Shown piece by piece: positions 25,198-34,661 of a stretch of DNA of 53,897 bases. The notes below the pieces were generated by a model. That model worked only from the letters and a program-made list of their open reading frames with translations. It was not told the origin of the DNA and did no database searches. Every line of letters starts with the position of its first letter. Position 1 is the stretch's first letter. Both the position numbers and the translations under genes were made by a program. Source of the DNA: Bisgaard Taxon 45 (GTDB lineage Bacteria; Pseudomonadota; Gammaproteobacteria; Enterobacterales; Pasteurellaceae). The DNA lies in assembly GCA_030783905.1 (NCBI GenBank), contig JAQAHH010000005.1, positions 1-53,897 on the forward strand, in the 5' to 3' direction.

Positions 25198-26643
25198 TTA
25201 CACTTTCAAACAAAGGTATTTAATTTCTAAAAACTCGTCGATACCGTAGCGGGAGCCTTCTCGGCCTAAGCCGGATTCTTTTACCCCACCAAAAGGTGCC
25301 ATTTCATTGCTGATCAGGCCTTCGTTAATGCCGACAATACCGTATTCCAACGCTTCGGAAACACGCCAGATGCGAGAAAGATCTTGGGTGTAAAGATAAG
25401 CGGCTAAACCAAACTCAGTGTCATTTGCCATCGCGATCACTTGCGCTTCAGTGTCAAATTTAAACACGGGCGCCAGTGGGGCGAAGGTTTCGTCTTTTGC
25501 TACCAACATAGATTGAGTCACATCTCGCAATACGGTCGGTTCAAAGAACGTACCGCCTCGCGTATGCGGCTTACCGCCCACCACCAACGTTGCCCCTTTG
25601 GAAGTGGCATCGTCAATGTGTTCTTGGATTTTATTGACCGCACTTTGACTGATTAATGGTCCAATATTGACCCCTGCTTCATTGGCACTACCCACTTTAA
25701 AAGCCGCTACTTTGGCACTGAATTGTTCCACAAAACGCTCATAAATGCCGGCTTGCACATAAATGCGGTTAGTACAGACACAGGTTTGCCCACTGTTGCG
25801 AAACTTAGAGGCAATAATACCCTCTATCGCGTTCTCTAAATCCGCATCATCAAACACAATCGACGGGGCGTTGCCCCCCAGTTCTAAGGACAATTTTTTC
25901 ACGGTACTTGCCGATTGTGCCATCAAAATTTTGCCCACACGGGTCGAACCGGTAAAGGTTAATTTACGAACGGTTGGATGCTCAGTGAGCACTTTGCCAA
26001 TTTCAACGGATCGAGTTGAGGTAATCACATTAAATAGCCCCGCAGGTAAGCCCGCTTGGTGTGCCAGTTCTGCCAACGCTAGCGCAGAAAGCGGAGTTTC
26101 CTGTGCGGGTTTTAATACCATCGCACAACCTGCCGCAAAGGCTGGCGCGGCTTTACGGGTAATCATCGCATTCGGGAAGTTCCATGGGGTAATTGCTGCC
26201 ACGACCCCAATCCCTTGTTTAATCACCAACAAACGATGATTGTCTTTATCTTGTGGTAACACGTCACCATAAATGCGTTTGGCTTCTTCAGCGAACCATT
26301 CAATAAAACTGGCGCCATATAAAATCTCACCGCGACTTTCGCTGATCGGTTTACCTTGTTCTAAACTCAGTAATTGGGCTAATTCTTCTTGGTTTTCAAT
26401 GACTAAGTCATACCAACGTCTGAGGATATTGGCACGGCATTTCGGGGTTACTTTTTGCCACTGCTTTTGCGCTTGTGCCGCACAAGCAATCGCATATTCC
26501 GTTTCTTCTACACTTAAATCAGGCAATTCACAAATGACTTGCTGGTTGGCTGGATTGGTGACCGCAAAGGTTTTGTTATCCTTTGCCTGTACATATTCAC
26601 CGTTAATATAAGCTTGAGTTTTTAATAAGGAAAATTGTTGCAT
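25198..26643 (-). CDS. gabD: succinate-semialdehyde dehydrogenase, NAD(P)-dependent
   Basis: The 481-residue protein belongs to the aldehyde dehydrogenase superfamily: KQGIGVVAAITPWNFP, the general base in LELGGNAPSIVFDDADL, and the nucleophile in FRNSGQTCVCTNR (first Cys), with FGGVKESGLGREGSRYG at the C-terminus. The best fit by motif and length (about 482) is GabD, which oxidises succinate semialdehyde to succinate. Closely related aldehyde dehydrogenases of aromatic breakdown differ little in these motifs, so the exact substrate is not certain. No gabT is visible; the divergent neighbour is an HpaC-like reductase. Confidence 0.85.
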   Translation of the reverse strand: MQQFSLLKTQAYINGEYVQAKDNKTFAVTNPANQQVICELPDLSVEETEYAIACAAQAQKQWQKVTPKCRANILRRWYDLVIENQEELAQLLSLEQGKPISESRGEILYGASFIEWFAEEAKRIYGDVLPQDKDNHRLLVIKQGIGVVAAITPWNFPNAMITRKAAPAFAAGCAMVLKPAQETPLSALALAELAHQAGLPAGLFNVITSTRSVEIGKVLTEHPTVRKLTFTGSTRVGKILMAQSASTVKKLSLELGGNAPSIVFDDADLENAIEGIIASKFRNSGQTCVCTNRIYVQAGIYERFVEQFSAKVAAFKVGSANEAGVNIGPLISQSAVNKIQEHIDDATSKGATLVVGGKPHTRGGTFFEPTVLRDVTQSMLVAKDETFAPLAPVFKFDTEAQVIAMANDTEFGLAAYLYTQDLSRIWRVSEALEYGIVGINEGLISNEMAPFGGVKESGLGREGSRYGIDEFLEIKYLCLKV

Positions 26644-27162
26644 TCAAATACCTCCCAACAATTAATCATTTTGCTTTGTGTGAGCGGATGATGTCAGTTT
26701 TTATCACCGTTCGAACTTGCATTGATAGCCAATCCTAACGCGTAACACTCCGCTAAAGTGTTCTTTTCTCTTTTTCACACTGAGCCAAATCAATGTTAAA
26801 GTGGCATTGTACGCTTCACTTGGTGATTACACAAACCACATGCCAACTTACCGAGCATGCCCAATCTAGACGACATAGTACATCACCGCATACTCATGCC
26901 TGATTTATCACACCATTTTTGCTCGCGTTGATAAGTTAGCGTGACTATCATGCCAAAAGACGCCCGAGCAGATAGGGGCAGAGACTATCTAGATTGCTTT
27001 CAAATGACGAAAACACACGAAAAAAGTAAATAAAACTGCTGGCGAGAAAGGATACTTAAAATACCATACTGTGAAAAAATCATTGAATAAATAGTGAGAA
27101 ATAGGGTAAGTTATTTGCCCGCATGCAGAGACGCTGTGTGGTAAAACATAAGGAAAATCAAT
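26644..27162. other. 519-bp divergent intergenic region
   Basis: No coding frame looks real here. The stretch is less AT-rich than other intergenic DNA in the window and must hold the divergent promoters of gabD and the flavin reductase gene. A 9-bp inverted pair CAATCTAGA (26862-26870) and TCTAGATTG (26988-26996) is spaced too widely for a simple operator. It may be a remnant of lost genes; I could not reconstruct one. Confidence 0.4.
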
Positions 27163-27666
27163 ATGCTTACGCCAATTCAACAAAACTTTCGTAATGCTAT
27201 GGCAAAATTAGCCGCTGGCGTGAATATCATCACCACCAATGGCACTGCGGGAAAATGTGGCATCACAGCAACAGCTGTCTGTTCAGTGACCGATACACCA
27301 CCGACTATTATGGTATGTATTAACAAAAACAGTGAAATGAATCCCGTTTTCCAACGCAATAAACGCTTATGTATCAATGTACTTAGTGCTGAACAAGTGG
27401 ATCTGGCACAACACTTTGCCGGTTTCAAAGGCAGTTGTATGGATGAGCGTTTTGAGTGGGCTGTTTGGCATGAAAAACACGATCCAACAGCACAACCAAG
27501 TCTTAACAATGCGCTAGCTAATTTAACGGGCACGATAGTGGATATGCGTGATATTGGTACGCATTCTATGTTTTTGGTCGAACTGGATGATATTCAAGTC
27601 AGTGAACAAGGACAAGCCTTAGTCTATTTCTCGCGTCAATTCCATACCGTTGGCACATCAGAGTAA
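27163..27666 (+). CDS. HpaC-like flavin reductase
   Basis: The 167-residue protein is a short-chain FMN/FAD reductase of the flavin_reduct family: FRNAMAKLAAGVNIITT, GITATAVCSVTDTPPTIMVCIN, and a C-terminal block from DDIQVSEQGQALVYFSRQFH. Such proteins use NAD(P)H to supply free reduced flavin to a partner monooxygenase, e.g. HpaC for HpaB of 4-hydroxyphenylacetate hydroxylation. No oxygenase gene is adjacent, so the partner is elsewhere or the gene is an orphan. AAGGAAAAT lies before the ATG. It is monocistronic, ending at a terminator shared with ftsX. Confidence 0.85.
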   Translation: MLTPIQQNFRNAMAKLAAGVNIITTNGTAGKCGITATAVCSVTDTPPTIMVCINKNSEMNPVFQRNKRLCINVLSAEQVDLAQHFAGFKGSCMDERFEWAVWHEKHDPTAQPSLNNALANLTGTIVDMRDIGTHSMFLVELDDIQVSEQGQALVYFSRQFHTVGTSE

Positions 27667-27688
27667 ACTTCATTTTAAAAAAAAGAAA

Positions 27689-27707
27689 GGCAGACGTCAT
27701 GTCTGCC
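27689..27707. terminator. bidirectional terminator between the flavin reductase gene and ftsX
   Basis: GGCAGAC (27689-27695) and GTCTGCC (27701-27707) form a 7-bp GC-rich stem with a 5-nt loop. There is a T-run on the plus side and an A-run (T-run on minus) on the other, between two convergent genes. Confidence 0.85.
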
Positions 27708-27740
27708 CTTTTGTTTATCTAGAAAAGTGCGGTCTGTTTT

Positions 27741-28676
27741 TTAATTTTTTCGCTCAAGCATTTTAATATGACGTGTGGCAGCTAGCCAGGCACCAAGGTA
27801 GCCCACTAAAGTGCAAATAATCAGCAGAAATGAGAATTCCGCCAGATTCACCCCATTTAATTCAAAATTCACCGCAAAAATATCGGTCACATACTTGACG
27901 GCACTGGTAAAATACCCAATGACTAAACTACTTAACACACAGGCAAAAAAGCCCCCTAACAAGGCATAAATCATACCGGTATATAAGAAAGGTCGTAACA
28001 CAAATTGATCGGTTGCGCCAAGCAGTTTCATCACCTCAATGGTGGCTTGGCTACTGTACACATCCGAGCGGATACTGTTACCGATCACCAAGAACACCGC
28101 CAAGGTCATTAACACGGCACAAAAAATCGCAACATGTGCCACCAACCAGGTCAGTGCGGTCAATTTTTCCAACCAATCATTGTCTAAACGCACTTCTTGG
28201 ACACCTTTAATTTTATCTAAATTTTGGCGTAGCTCATTGCGTTTTTGCGATTCGTTATACTCTTTGCTCGGTCTCACCATCACCACTGCTGGCAAAGGAT
28301 TATCATCCAGCACATCTAACTCATTACCAAACCCCGACCAATCACGAAAAGCAGTTAAACTTTCTTGCCGTGAAATATAATTTAATGAGGCGACCCCGTT
28401 TTGTTGACGAATTTTTTCCACCACCAAATTAGCATCTTCTTCACTCAAGGTTTTGTGTAAATACACCGTGAGCTCACTTTCAGGATAAAACTGTGTGGTA
28501 GCTTGATGAATATTTTTCCACAATAAATAGCTTACTGTGGGAATGGTGAGGGAAACACTAATCACTAAAATCGTCAGTAAGGTGCCAAAACGGCGCTTTA
28601 ATAAATCAGCCCAGACAGCTTTTAACACATATTGTATTTGCACCCAAAATGGGGCATTCACACGGCGCGAACTCAT
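27741..28676 (-). CDS. ftsX: cell division protein FtsX
   Basis: The 311-residue inner-membrane protein has four predicted TM segments: one near residues 35-55 (FGTLLTILVISVSLTIPTVS), then a large periplasmic domain, then three towards the C-terminus. This is the FtsX/ABC-permease-like architecture. With FtsE it controls EnvC and so the amidases that split septal peptidoglycan; envC is at 43729-44958 in this window. I chose the ATG at 28676 over GTG codons three and six bases earlier, because GAGGAAA lies at better distance. It is last in ftsY-ftsE-ftsX. Confidence 0.95.
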   Translation of the reverse strand: MSSRRVNAPFWVQIQYVLKAVWADLLKRRFGTLLTILVISVSLTIPTVSYLLWKNIHQATTQFYPESELTVYLHKTLSEEDANLVVEKIRQQNGVASLNYISRQESLTAFRDWSGFGNELDVLDDNPLPAVVMVRPSKEYNESQKRNELRQNLDKIKGVQEVRLDNDWLEKLTALTWLVAHVAIFCAVLMTLAVFLVIGNSIRSDVYSSQATIEVMKLLGATDQFVLRPFLYTGMIYALLGGFFACVLSSLVIGYFTSAVKYVTDIFAVNFELNGVNLAEFSFLLIICTLVGYLGAWLAATRHIKMLERKN

Positions 28677-28687
28677 CACCACTTTCC

Positions 28688-29338
28688 TCAGCGTAAATAG
28701 CCTTGTTCAAGGACAAGACAAGGTTTCGGTTTTTGTTGAATAATATTGAGATCATGTGTGGCAATCAGCACCGTCATGCCCATGTGGTTCAATTCTTCAA
28801 ACAAACTAAAAATTTCAAAAGATAAGCTATTATCAAGGTTACCCGTTGGCTCATCTGCGAGCAGTAATTGAGGTTTATGCACGATGGCACGTGCAATATC
28901 TACTCGCTGTTGCTCACCACCAGACAAATGCACCGGTAAATGATTGGCACGATCACGTAGCCCCACACGATCTAAGGTTGCGAGCGCTCGACTTTCCGCT
29001 TCTTTAGGATGCATCCCCGCAATAATCAGGGGTAACGCCACATTATCGACAATCGAACGATCAGCTAACAGGCGATAATCTTGATGCACCATGCCAATTT
29101 GACGACGTAAGAACGGAATTTCATGCGAAGCTAAACGCGTAATATCGTGTCCATTAAACCAAATCTGCCCACCGTTTGCTCTTTCCATCCCCATAATCAA
29201 TTTCAGCAATGTACTTTTGCCCGCGCCAGAATGACCAATCACATAAGTCATACTGCCCACAGGCAAGTGAAAGCTGATATTTTGTAACGCGGGCTTACCA
29301 CCTAGATAGGCTTTACTCACATTGGAAAATCTAATCAT
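28688..29338 (-). CDS. ftsE: cell division ATP-binding protein FtsE
   Basis: The 216-residue ABC ATPase has Walker A GHSGAGKSTLLK (about 36-47), signature LSGGEQQRVDIA, Walker B LLLADEPTGNLD and the H-loop ATHD. It forms a complex with FtsX at the division septum. The gene follows ftsY by 52 bp and precedes ftsX by about 10 bp, the standard operon. Confidence 0.97.
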   Translation of the reverse strand: MIRFSNVSKAYLGGKPALQNISFHLPVGSMTYVIGHSGAGKSTLLKLIMGMERANGGQIWFNGHDITRLASHEIPFLRRQIGMVHQDYRLLADRSIVDNVALPLIIAGMHPKEAESRALATLDRVGLRDRANHLPVHLSGGEQQRVDIARAIVHKPQLLLADEPTGNLDNSLSFEIFSLFEELNHMGMTVLIATHDLNIIQQKPKPCLVLEQGYLR

Positions 29339-29390
29339 GTTATATCTACTTCTACTCTCTTGTTAAGCGTCAGCATTGCTCAATGCTACG

Positions 29391-30782
29391 TTAATTTGCC
29401 GCGCGACTGTCATCTTCATGAACAAATAATGCTTCAATAAACTCATCCGCATTAAATGGACGTAAGTCCTCAATTTTTTCACCCACCCCAATATAGCGAA
29501 TAGGTAAATTGAACTGATCAGCTATGGCAAAAATCACCCCGCCTTTTGCGGTACCATCTAACTTGGTTAAAGTAATGCCGGTTAAACCTACCGCCTCATG
29601 GAATAATTTCGCTTGGCTAATGGCGTTTTGTCCGGTTCCTGCATCCAACGTTAACATAATTTCATGTGGCGCCGTTTCATCATATTTTTTCATCACACGC
29701 ACAATCTTTTTCAACTCGTCCATCAAGTTATTTTTATTTTGTAAACGCCCTGCTGTGTCGGCAATCAACACATCAACATGGCGCGCGGCCGCAGATTGCA
29801 TTGCATCAAAAATCACCGAAGCCGAATCCGATCCTGTACTTTGTGCTACCACGGGAATACCATTGCGCTCGCCCCATACTTGCAACTGCTCAACCGCGGC
29901 GGCACGGAAGGTATCGCCTGCCGCTAACATCACGGATTTACCTTCATGTTGGAATTGGCGCGCTAATTTGCCAATGGTCGTGGTTTTGCCCACCCCATTC
30001 ACACCGACCATTAAAATCACATAAGGTTTTTTAGTTTGATCAATCACAAGTGGCTGGGCAACAGGTTGTAGAATATTTGCCATTTCTACTTTTAATTGTT
30101 GGTACAACAGATCAGCTTCTTTTAATTGCTGATGACTAGCATGTTGCGTTAAATTATGGATAATTTTCGTCGCAGTAGGTACACCTAAATCGGCGATCAG
30201 GAGTTGTTCTTCTAATTCTTCAAATAATTCATCATCAATTTTTTTGCCAAAAAAGAAGCTACGGAAACCCACACCAAGATTTTGTTTCGTTTTTAATAAA
30301 CCTTTCACTAAACGACTAAAAAAACCACCTTCACTTTTTTTCTCTTGTTCTTGCGGTTGAAAAACCACTGCTTCAGTGATCGAGTTGTCCTCAGTAGAAG
30401 GTTGCTCACTACAAAGAGATGTCTGATCTTCTTGATCACACACTTCCTCGTTGATCTGCACTGCGTCAACTTGTTGAAAATCAATCTGCGCCGATTCACT
30501 GTCGGGCACATCACTTGCTACGTGTTGTGCGTCGGTATTCCCCACTGTCAGCGACAATGTGTCTGCTGTATCACTCGTGGTCGAAGATGAAATCTCATCA
30601 GAACATACCGCACTTTCGGCTTGCTCACCCTTGTCTTCACAATGCGATATTTTTTCTTCAACTTGCGCTATTGTGTCGGTGGTTTCGGTATTTGATGATG
30701 TTTGTGGTGCTTCGGAGGTGCCTTGCTTTTTCCCTAAACCTAGCCAAGACCAAAAGCCACCTTTTTTATTTTCCGTTGACAT
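29391..30782 (-). CDS. ftsY: signal recognition particle receptor FtsY
   Basis: The 463-residue protein has an acidic, low-complexity N-terminal A domain (about 1-150) typical of FtsY. The SRP NG domain follows: the N helical bundle, then G1 GVNGVGKTTTIGKLA, DTFRAAAVEQL, G3 DTAGR and G4 TKLDGTAKGG. It docks ribosome-SRP complexes at the inner membrane. I chose the ATG at 30782 (MSTENKKGG) because it has a purine-rich GAGAAA upstream; an ATG 24 bases earlier has none. In E. coli rsmD lies directly divergent to ftsY; here a lipoprotein gene separates them. Confidence 0.95.
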   Translation of the reverse strand: MSTENKKGGFWSWLGLGKKQGTSEAPQTSSNTETTDTIAQVEEKISHCEDKGEQAESAVCSDEISSSTTSDTADTLSLTVGNTDAQHVASDVPDSESAQIDFQQVDAVQINEEVCDQEDQTSLCSEQPSTEDNSITEAVVFQPQEQEKKSEGGFFSRLVKGLLKTKQNLGVGFRSFFFGKKIDDELFEELEEQLLIADLGVPTATKIIHNLTQHASHQQLKEADLLYQQLKVEMANILQPVAQPLVIDQTKKPYVILMVGVNGVGKTTTIGKLARQFQHEGKSVMLAAGDTFRAAAVEQLQVWGERNGIPVVAQSTGSDSASVIFDAMQSAAARHVDVLIADTAGRLQNKNNLMDELKKIVRVMKKYDETAPHEIMLTLDAGTGQNAISQAKLFHEAVGLTGITLTKLDGTAKGGVIFAIADQFNLPIRYIGVGEKIEDLRPFNADEFIEALFVHEDDSRAAN

Positions 30783-30998
30783 AATTTTTTCTCGTTGTCT
30801 AAACATATCTGCATAAAAAATAGATTGTGCATTTTAACATTGAATACTTCAACGATGAAAAAAATCTCCTTGCTTTTCATAAAATTTGCAAAATTTGTAC
30901 AAAATTAGCTGTATAAATAATAAAAATGTGTAAAATATGCGCATTTTTAATAAGGATATAAGCAAATCTGCTTATGGAACATGTATAGGGAATACACT

Positions 30999-32021
30999 AT
31001 GAAAAAAGCAATCATCAAATTAACAACAGTCTTTGGATTATCTAGCCTTTTAATCGCATGTGGTGGCGGTGGTGGCAATGGCGGAAACAATGCGCCACCA
31101 CCAGTACAGCCGATTCAACCTGCACCACCAGCGCCTCAGCAACCAGACGCGGCACCAAAACCGACACCGCCTAAAGATCAAGCACCGGATACTGGCGCGG
31201 AAGGGAACACTAATCCACAAAAGTCACCAGAAAATGACGAGATGAAAAACTCCTCGCCTTCTGCACAAGAAAAATGGGAAGGGGCTTGTGAGGCAAAATC
31301 GATTTGCACTGCAAACAATGAAAATAAAAATCATGTAACAGTTTATAAACTAGAATATGTAGAAAATGCAGATAAACACAGTGGTACCCCAGATAAATAC
31401 ACCAAACAGGCAGAACATATCACTCTTAACTTAGGTGATAATCCAGGAAAGGAATATAAATTTACCTTATTAGGGACTGACAGTAATGAAGTAGGCTATT
31501 ATGGTTATCGTTATAATGTTGATGATAATCGCGCCCATAAAAACGTGGAACTACTTTATGCCATCAACACGGATTTTAAAAGCGCTGACCAATCTGCTCA
31601 GTTCAAAGCTTATTATCGAAAAGAAAAAGGGTTTATTTACGCGCCTGTTAGTAATACTCAATTATCTAATAATGGCTTAATCAATTATGGTGATGTAAAT
31701 ATTCTCTATGACAACGGTGATATATCCGGCTCTATTTATCGCTCCGATAATGGTAATAGTCGAGAAACTAACAAAGAAGAAATTTTTAAAATAGAAAAAA
31801 GTAATTATGGTAGTCCAACTATTGAACCTATCGTAGAAGATCTTCTTGGTACAATTAAAAAAGGAGATAAAGCTGTCCTGAATTATGTATTAGTCGATTC
31901 AGCAAAAGGCAACGGTGATCATAAGTACTTGTTTGGCACAGCTAAAACAGACTCTTGGATTGGGGTATTAGGTGCTGAAAAATCAGACCTTAAACCCGCA
32001 GAAAAACCTAATAAAGAGTAA
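30999..32021 (+). CDS. Slam-locus surface lipoprotein A (TbpB-like barrel domain)
   Basis: The 340-residue protein starts with a lipoprotein signal peptide, MKKAIIKLTTVFGLSSLLIAC (Cys21), followed by a Gly run. A Pro/Gln-rich linker (about 28-75) comes next. The C-terminal half is beta-rich, with GDVNILYDNGDISGSIY near residue 245 and a final HKYLFGTAKTDSWIGVLGAEK, the closing pattern of the 8-stranded barrel of Slam substrates such as TbpB and HpuA. The same pattern recurs in lipoprotein B (34662). It is probably exported to the cell surface by the Slam at 33118. Ligand unknown. Start at 30999 rather than an in-frame ATG 18 bases earlier, because the signal peptide begins there. Confidence 0.85.
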   Translation: MKKAIIKLTTVFGLSSLLIACGGGGGNGGNNAPPPVQPIQPAPPAPQQPDAAPKPTPPKDQAPDTGAEGNTNPQKSPENDEMKNSSPSAQEKWEGACEAKSICTANNENKNHVTVYKLEYVENADKHSGTPDKYTKQAEHITLNLGDNPGKEYKFTLLGTDSNEVGYYGYRYNVDDNRAHKNVELLYAINTDFKSADQSAQFKAYYRKEKGFIYAPVSNTQLSNNGLINYGDVNILYDNGDISGSIYRSDNGNSRETNKEEIFKIEKSNYGSPTIEPIVEDLLGTIKKGDKAVLNYVLVDSAKGNGDHKYLFGTAKTDSWIGVLGAEKSDLKPAEKPNKE

Positions 32022-32055
32022 AATATAAAAGGCGTTAAAAACGCCTTTTATATTT
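32021..32055 (+). terminator. terminator of lipoprotein A gene
   Basis: A 16-bp perfect stem, AAATATAAAAGGCGTT (32021-32036) and AACGCCTTTTATATTT (32040-32055), has a 3-nt loop and a T-run after it. It begins within the stop codon, so lipoprotein A is a separate transcription unit from rsmD-slam-lipoprotein B. Confidence 0.9.
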
Positions 32056-32458
32056 TTTAGTTATTTATATGATACTACTTTAGTTTGAAACAATATTATT
32101 CCATTTTAAATAATATAATTAATAAACAGTAATGGCATAAAAACCAAGCAAATAAAATTATCCTTTTTACTAAAGAGGATAATTTTCTACCTAATAGAAT
32201 AAAAAAACGCTACAATAATACTTCATTATGAGATGATGACGGCAATACTTATTTTTAGTTAGATAATGTCACAATAAATGTTGAGATATTTATATCAAGA
32301 TAAAAGGTAGATAAATATCACCTTCTCATTTTTTGGTACCAAGATACAAGCAAGATTAAGTATCATTTAATAGCAATACAAAACCACTTTGATTATAAGC
32401 TGGTCATTTGCATAGCACTCAGAATAAATATATTTAATCTAATTGACAAAAATCACTT
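32056..32458. other. AT-rich gap between lipoprotein A and rsmD
   Basis: No gene is apparent. The region is strongly AT-rich and carries no obvious Fur box or hairpin after the initial terminator. It must include the promoter for rsmD-slam-lipoprotein B. rsmD lacks a good ribosome-binding site in the last bases. Confidence 0.4.
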
Positions 32459-33067
32459 ATGAAAAAATCAACAGCAAAATCTACCGCTCTTAAAGGCGAA
32501 GTACGTATCATCGCTGGGTTATGGCGTGGGCGTAAGTTGCCTGTGTTATCCTCGGAAGGCTTGCGTCCAACAGGGGATCGAGTCAAAGAAACCTTATTCA
32601 ATTGGCTGATGCCTTATATTGTCGATGCGACCTGCCTTGATTGCTTTGCTGGCAGTGGTGCATTAGGTTTTGAGGCCCTTTCACGTCAGGCAAAACAGGT
32701 GACGTTTTTAGAGCTAGATAAGCATGTTGCGACACAATTAAGCAAAAACCTGGCTACATTAAAATGCGCAGCAGAACAGGCTAAAGTCATCAATCAAAAT
32801 AGCCTACAATTTTTAAATCAGCCACAAACTGCACCGCACTTTGATATTGTGTTTATTGATCCGCCTTTTCACTTCGGTCTCGCACAACAAACGGTTGATT
32901 TATTAGCTCAGTATAATTGGTTAAACCCCAATGCACTGGTTTATGTAGAAACAGAAAAAGCCCAATCAATCAAGGTGCCGGATTCTTGGACAATACTCAA
33001 AGAAAAAACCACAGGTCAAGTCAATTACCGTTTGTATTACGTTGACAAGACGACATCGTCAGAATGA
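32459..33067 (+). CDS. rsmD: 16S rRNA (guanine(966)-N2)-methyltransferase RsmD
   Basis: The 202-residue protein has the SAM-binding region LDCFAGSGALGFEALSR (about 60) and the catalytic motif FIDPPF near residue 138, typical of RsmD, which methylates G966 of 16S rRNA. It is usually the divergent neighbour of ftsY; here a Slam-locus lipoprotein gene has come between them. The downstream slam reading frame starts at or shortly after the stop codon, so slam may be cotranscribed and partly coupled to rsmD. An uptake sequence lies inside (32833-32841). Confidence 0.94.
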   Translation: MKKSTAKSTALKGEVRIIAGLWRGRKLPVLSSEGLRPTGDRVKETLFNWLMPYIVDATCLDCFAGSGALGFEALSRQAKQVTFLELDKHVATQLSKNLATLKCAAEQAKVINQNSLQFLNQPQTAPHFDIVFIDPPFHFGLAQQTVDLLAQYNWLNPNALVYVETEKAQSIKVPDSWTILKEKTTGQVNYRLYYVDKTTSSE

Positions 33068-33117
33068 CACAAATAAGCGACGTAATGGTATTTATTCACT
33101 TTTTTCAGATAAACTCA

Positions 33118-34638
33118 ATGATGAACTTAAAACCCATTTCTTTTTTGCCTTTTTTAGGCCGTACTATTTTTATCTCTGCCATGGTTCACCATAGTGCTTG
33201 GGCAGATACCGTTGTTCCTATTGATAACACTAGACCTGAAGAAAGATTTTCCCAGCGATTACCGCAACAACCTATTCTTTCACAAAAACTCAAACCGACA
33301 GAACCCGCTTCACCTACAACTAGCAAGCAAATTTCGCTGACAGTGGAACAACTTGCAGAAAGACCTGATCTCGTGCTTCGAGCCCTAATTCCTGTTCTCA
33401 AAAACAATGATATGCGCGGTGCGGAAATTCTGTTACCCATTTATGCCCAACAATCACCTGATCCACTGTTATTCAAATGGGCACAGGCAATGGTTGCTCG
33501 TAAACAAGGAAAATTAAGTGAGTCAGTACGTTTATATCGCCAAATTATTGCACAAAAGCCCGACTTACAACCTGCTCGCTTACAGCTGGCGATCGTATTA
33601 ACTCAAAATCGTGAAAATGAAGCCGCGAAAGCACAATTTAATCAGCTTCGCACTGAAAAGCTACCGCAACCATTACTGAATATCATTGATGATTATATTC
33701 GTGCTATTAATCAACAAGATAATTGGAATGTTTATGGTGGGATCAATTATTTACATGAAAATAATGTCAATAACGCGCCACCTAAGGGCACCAAAGCTGA
33801 AGGGTTCACACCATCTAGTACACCAGAAAAAGCCCATGGTTTGAGTTACTTTTTTAATCTCAGTAAGAACTGGTCATTACCACACAATTTGTTTACTGAA
33901 CTCAGCACAGAGGTGAACGGTAAATATTATTGGGATAACCATAAATATGATGAGTTTTCTACGCGTATCAACTTTGGTGGTGGTTATCGTAATGCCAAAA
34001 CAGAAATAAAAGTCTTACCATTTATTGAACAATTTTGGTATGTGGGAGGCGAAAATGCCGATAAAGATGCCCGTACCTTACACCGTTTTTCCAAATCTCG
34101 TGGCGTCAGTAGCGAGGTGAGTTACTGGTTGAATCCAAATTGGAGAATATCTTCCGCCTTCGAATATGCGGAACAACGCTATACCCAACCAACACGTAAA
34201 AAATCCAACGGTCCTAATTATGCGTTCAATAATACATTGATGTATATGCCAAACAGCCAACAGTTTTGGTTTATTGGGCTTGATTATTATCAGAAGCGTG
34301 CACACGCCAAAGTCAATGCATTTGATCGTAAAACACTACGTTTAGGCTGGGGGCAAGAATGGTCGAAAGGCATTTCGACGCGTGTACAAATGAGCTATGC
34401 CTCTCGCGTTTATCGTGCACCATCAGCAGCGCAACAGGTTATTTTTGCACCAAGCTTCTTCAAGAAGGTGCAAAAAAACCACGAATACGGCGTCAATTTC
34501 ACGATTTGGCACCGTAGCCTTCACTGGTTGGGGATGACGCCTAAAATCACTTGGGCATATCAGAAAACTACCAGTAACAATCCTTTCTCCGAATACGAAA
34601 GGAATCGGGTTTATTTAACTTTTAGTAAAACATTTTAA
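33118..34638 (+). CDS. Slam: surface lipoprotein assembly modulator
   Basis: The 506-residue protein has an N-terminal signal peptide (MMNLKPISFLPFL through SAWA), a periplasmic TPR-like helical domain (about 60-200: LVLRALIPVLKNNDMRGAEILLPIYAQ, GKLSESVRLYRQIIAQKPDLQPARLQLAIVLTQ), and a DUF560-type beta barrel from about residue 205. The barrel opens with NWNVYGGINYLHENNVNNAPP and ends in YLTFSKTF with C-terminal Phe. Slam proteins flip lipoproteins of the TbpB, HpuA and factor H-binding kind to the cell surface; lipoprotein A and B are the likely clients. A longer reading frame starts at 33064, overlapping the rsmD stop; I prefer 33118 because the signal peptide begins there, though no clear ribosome site is visible. 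Confidence 0.88.
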   Translation: MMNLKPISFLPFLGRTIFISAMVHHSAWADTVVPIDNTRPEERFSQRLPQQPILSQKLKPTEPASPTTSKQISLTVEQLAERPDLVLRALIPVLKNNDMRGAEILLPIYAQQSPDPLLFKWAQAMVARKQGKLSESVRLYRQIIAQKPDLQPARLQLAIVLTQNRENEAAKAQFNQLRTEKLPQPLLNIIDDYIRAINQQDNWNVYGGINYLHENNVNNAPPKGTKAEGFTPSSTPEKAHGLSYFFNLSKNWSLPHNLFTELSTEVNGKYYWDNHKYDEFSTRINFGGGYRNAKTEIKVLPFIEQFWYVGGENADKDARTLHRFSKSRGVSSEVSYWLNPNWRISSAFEYAEQRYTQPTRKKSNGPNYAFNNTLMYMPNSQQFWFIGLDYYQKRAHAKVNAFDRKTLRLGWGQEWSKGISTRVQMSYASRVYRAPSAAQQVIFAPSFFKKVQKNHEYGVNFTIWHRSLHWLGMTPKITWAYQKTTSNNPFSEYERNRVYLTFSKTF

Positions 34639-34661
34639 TTTATTGAATAAAAGGAATTGTC

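Noticed and set aside
26862-26996. CAATCTAGA / TCTAGATTG as ends of an insertion sequence
   Set aside because: The arms are 117 bp apart with no transposase, no target duplication seen, and no second copy in the window.
33064-33117. Slam start at 33064 overlapping the rsmD stop as ATGA
   Set aside because: It puts 18 residues in front of a normal signal peptide. The overlap is suggestive of coupling, so it is kept only as an alternative.
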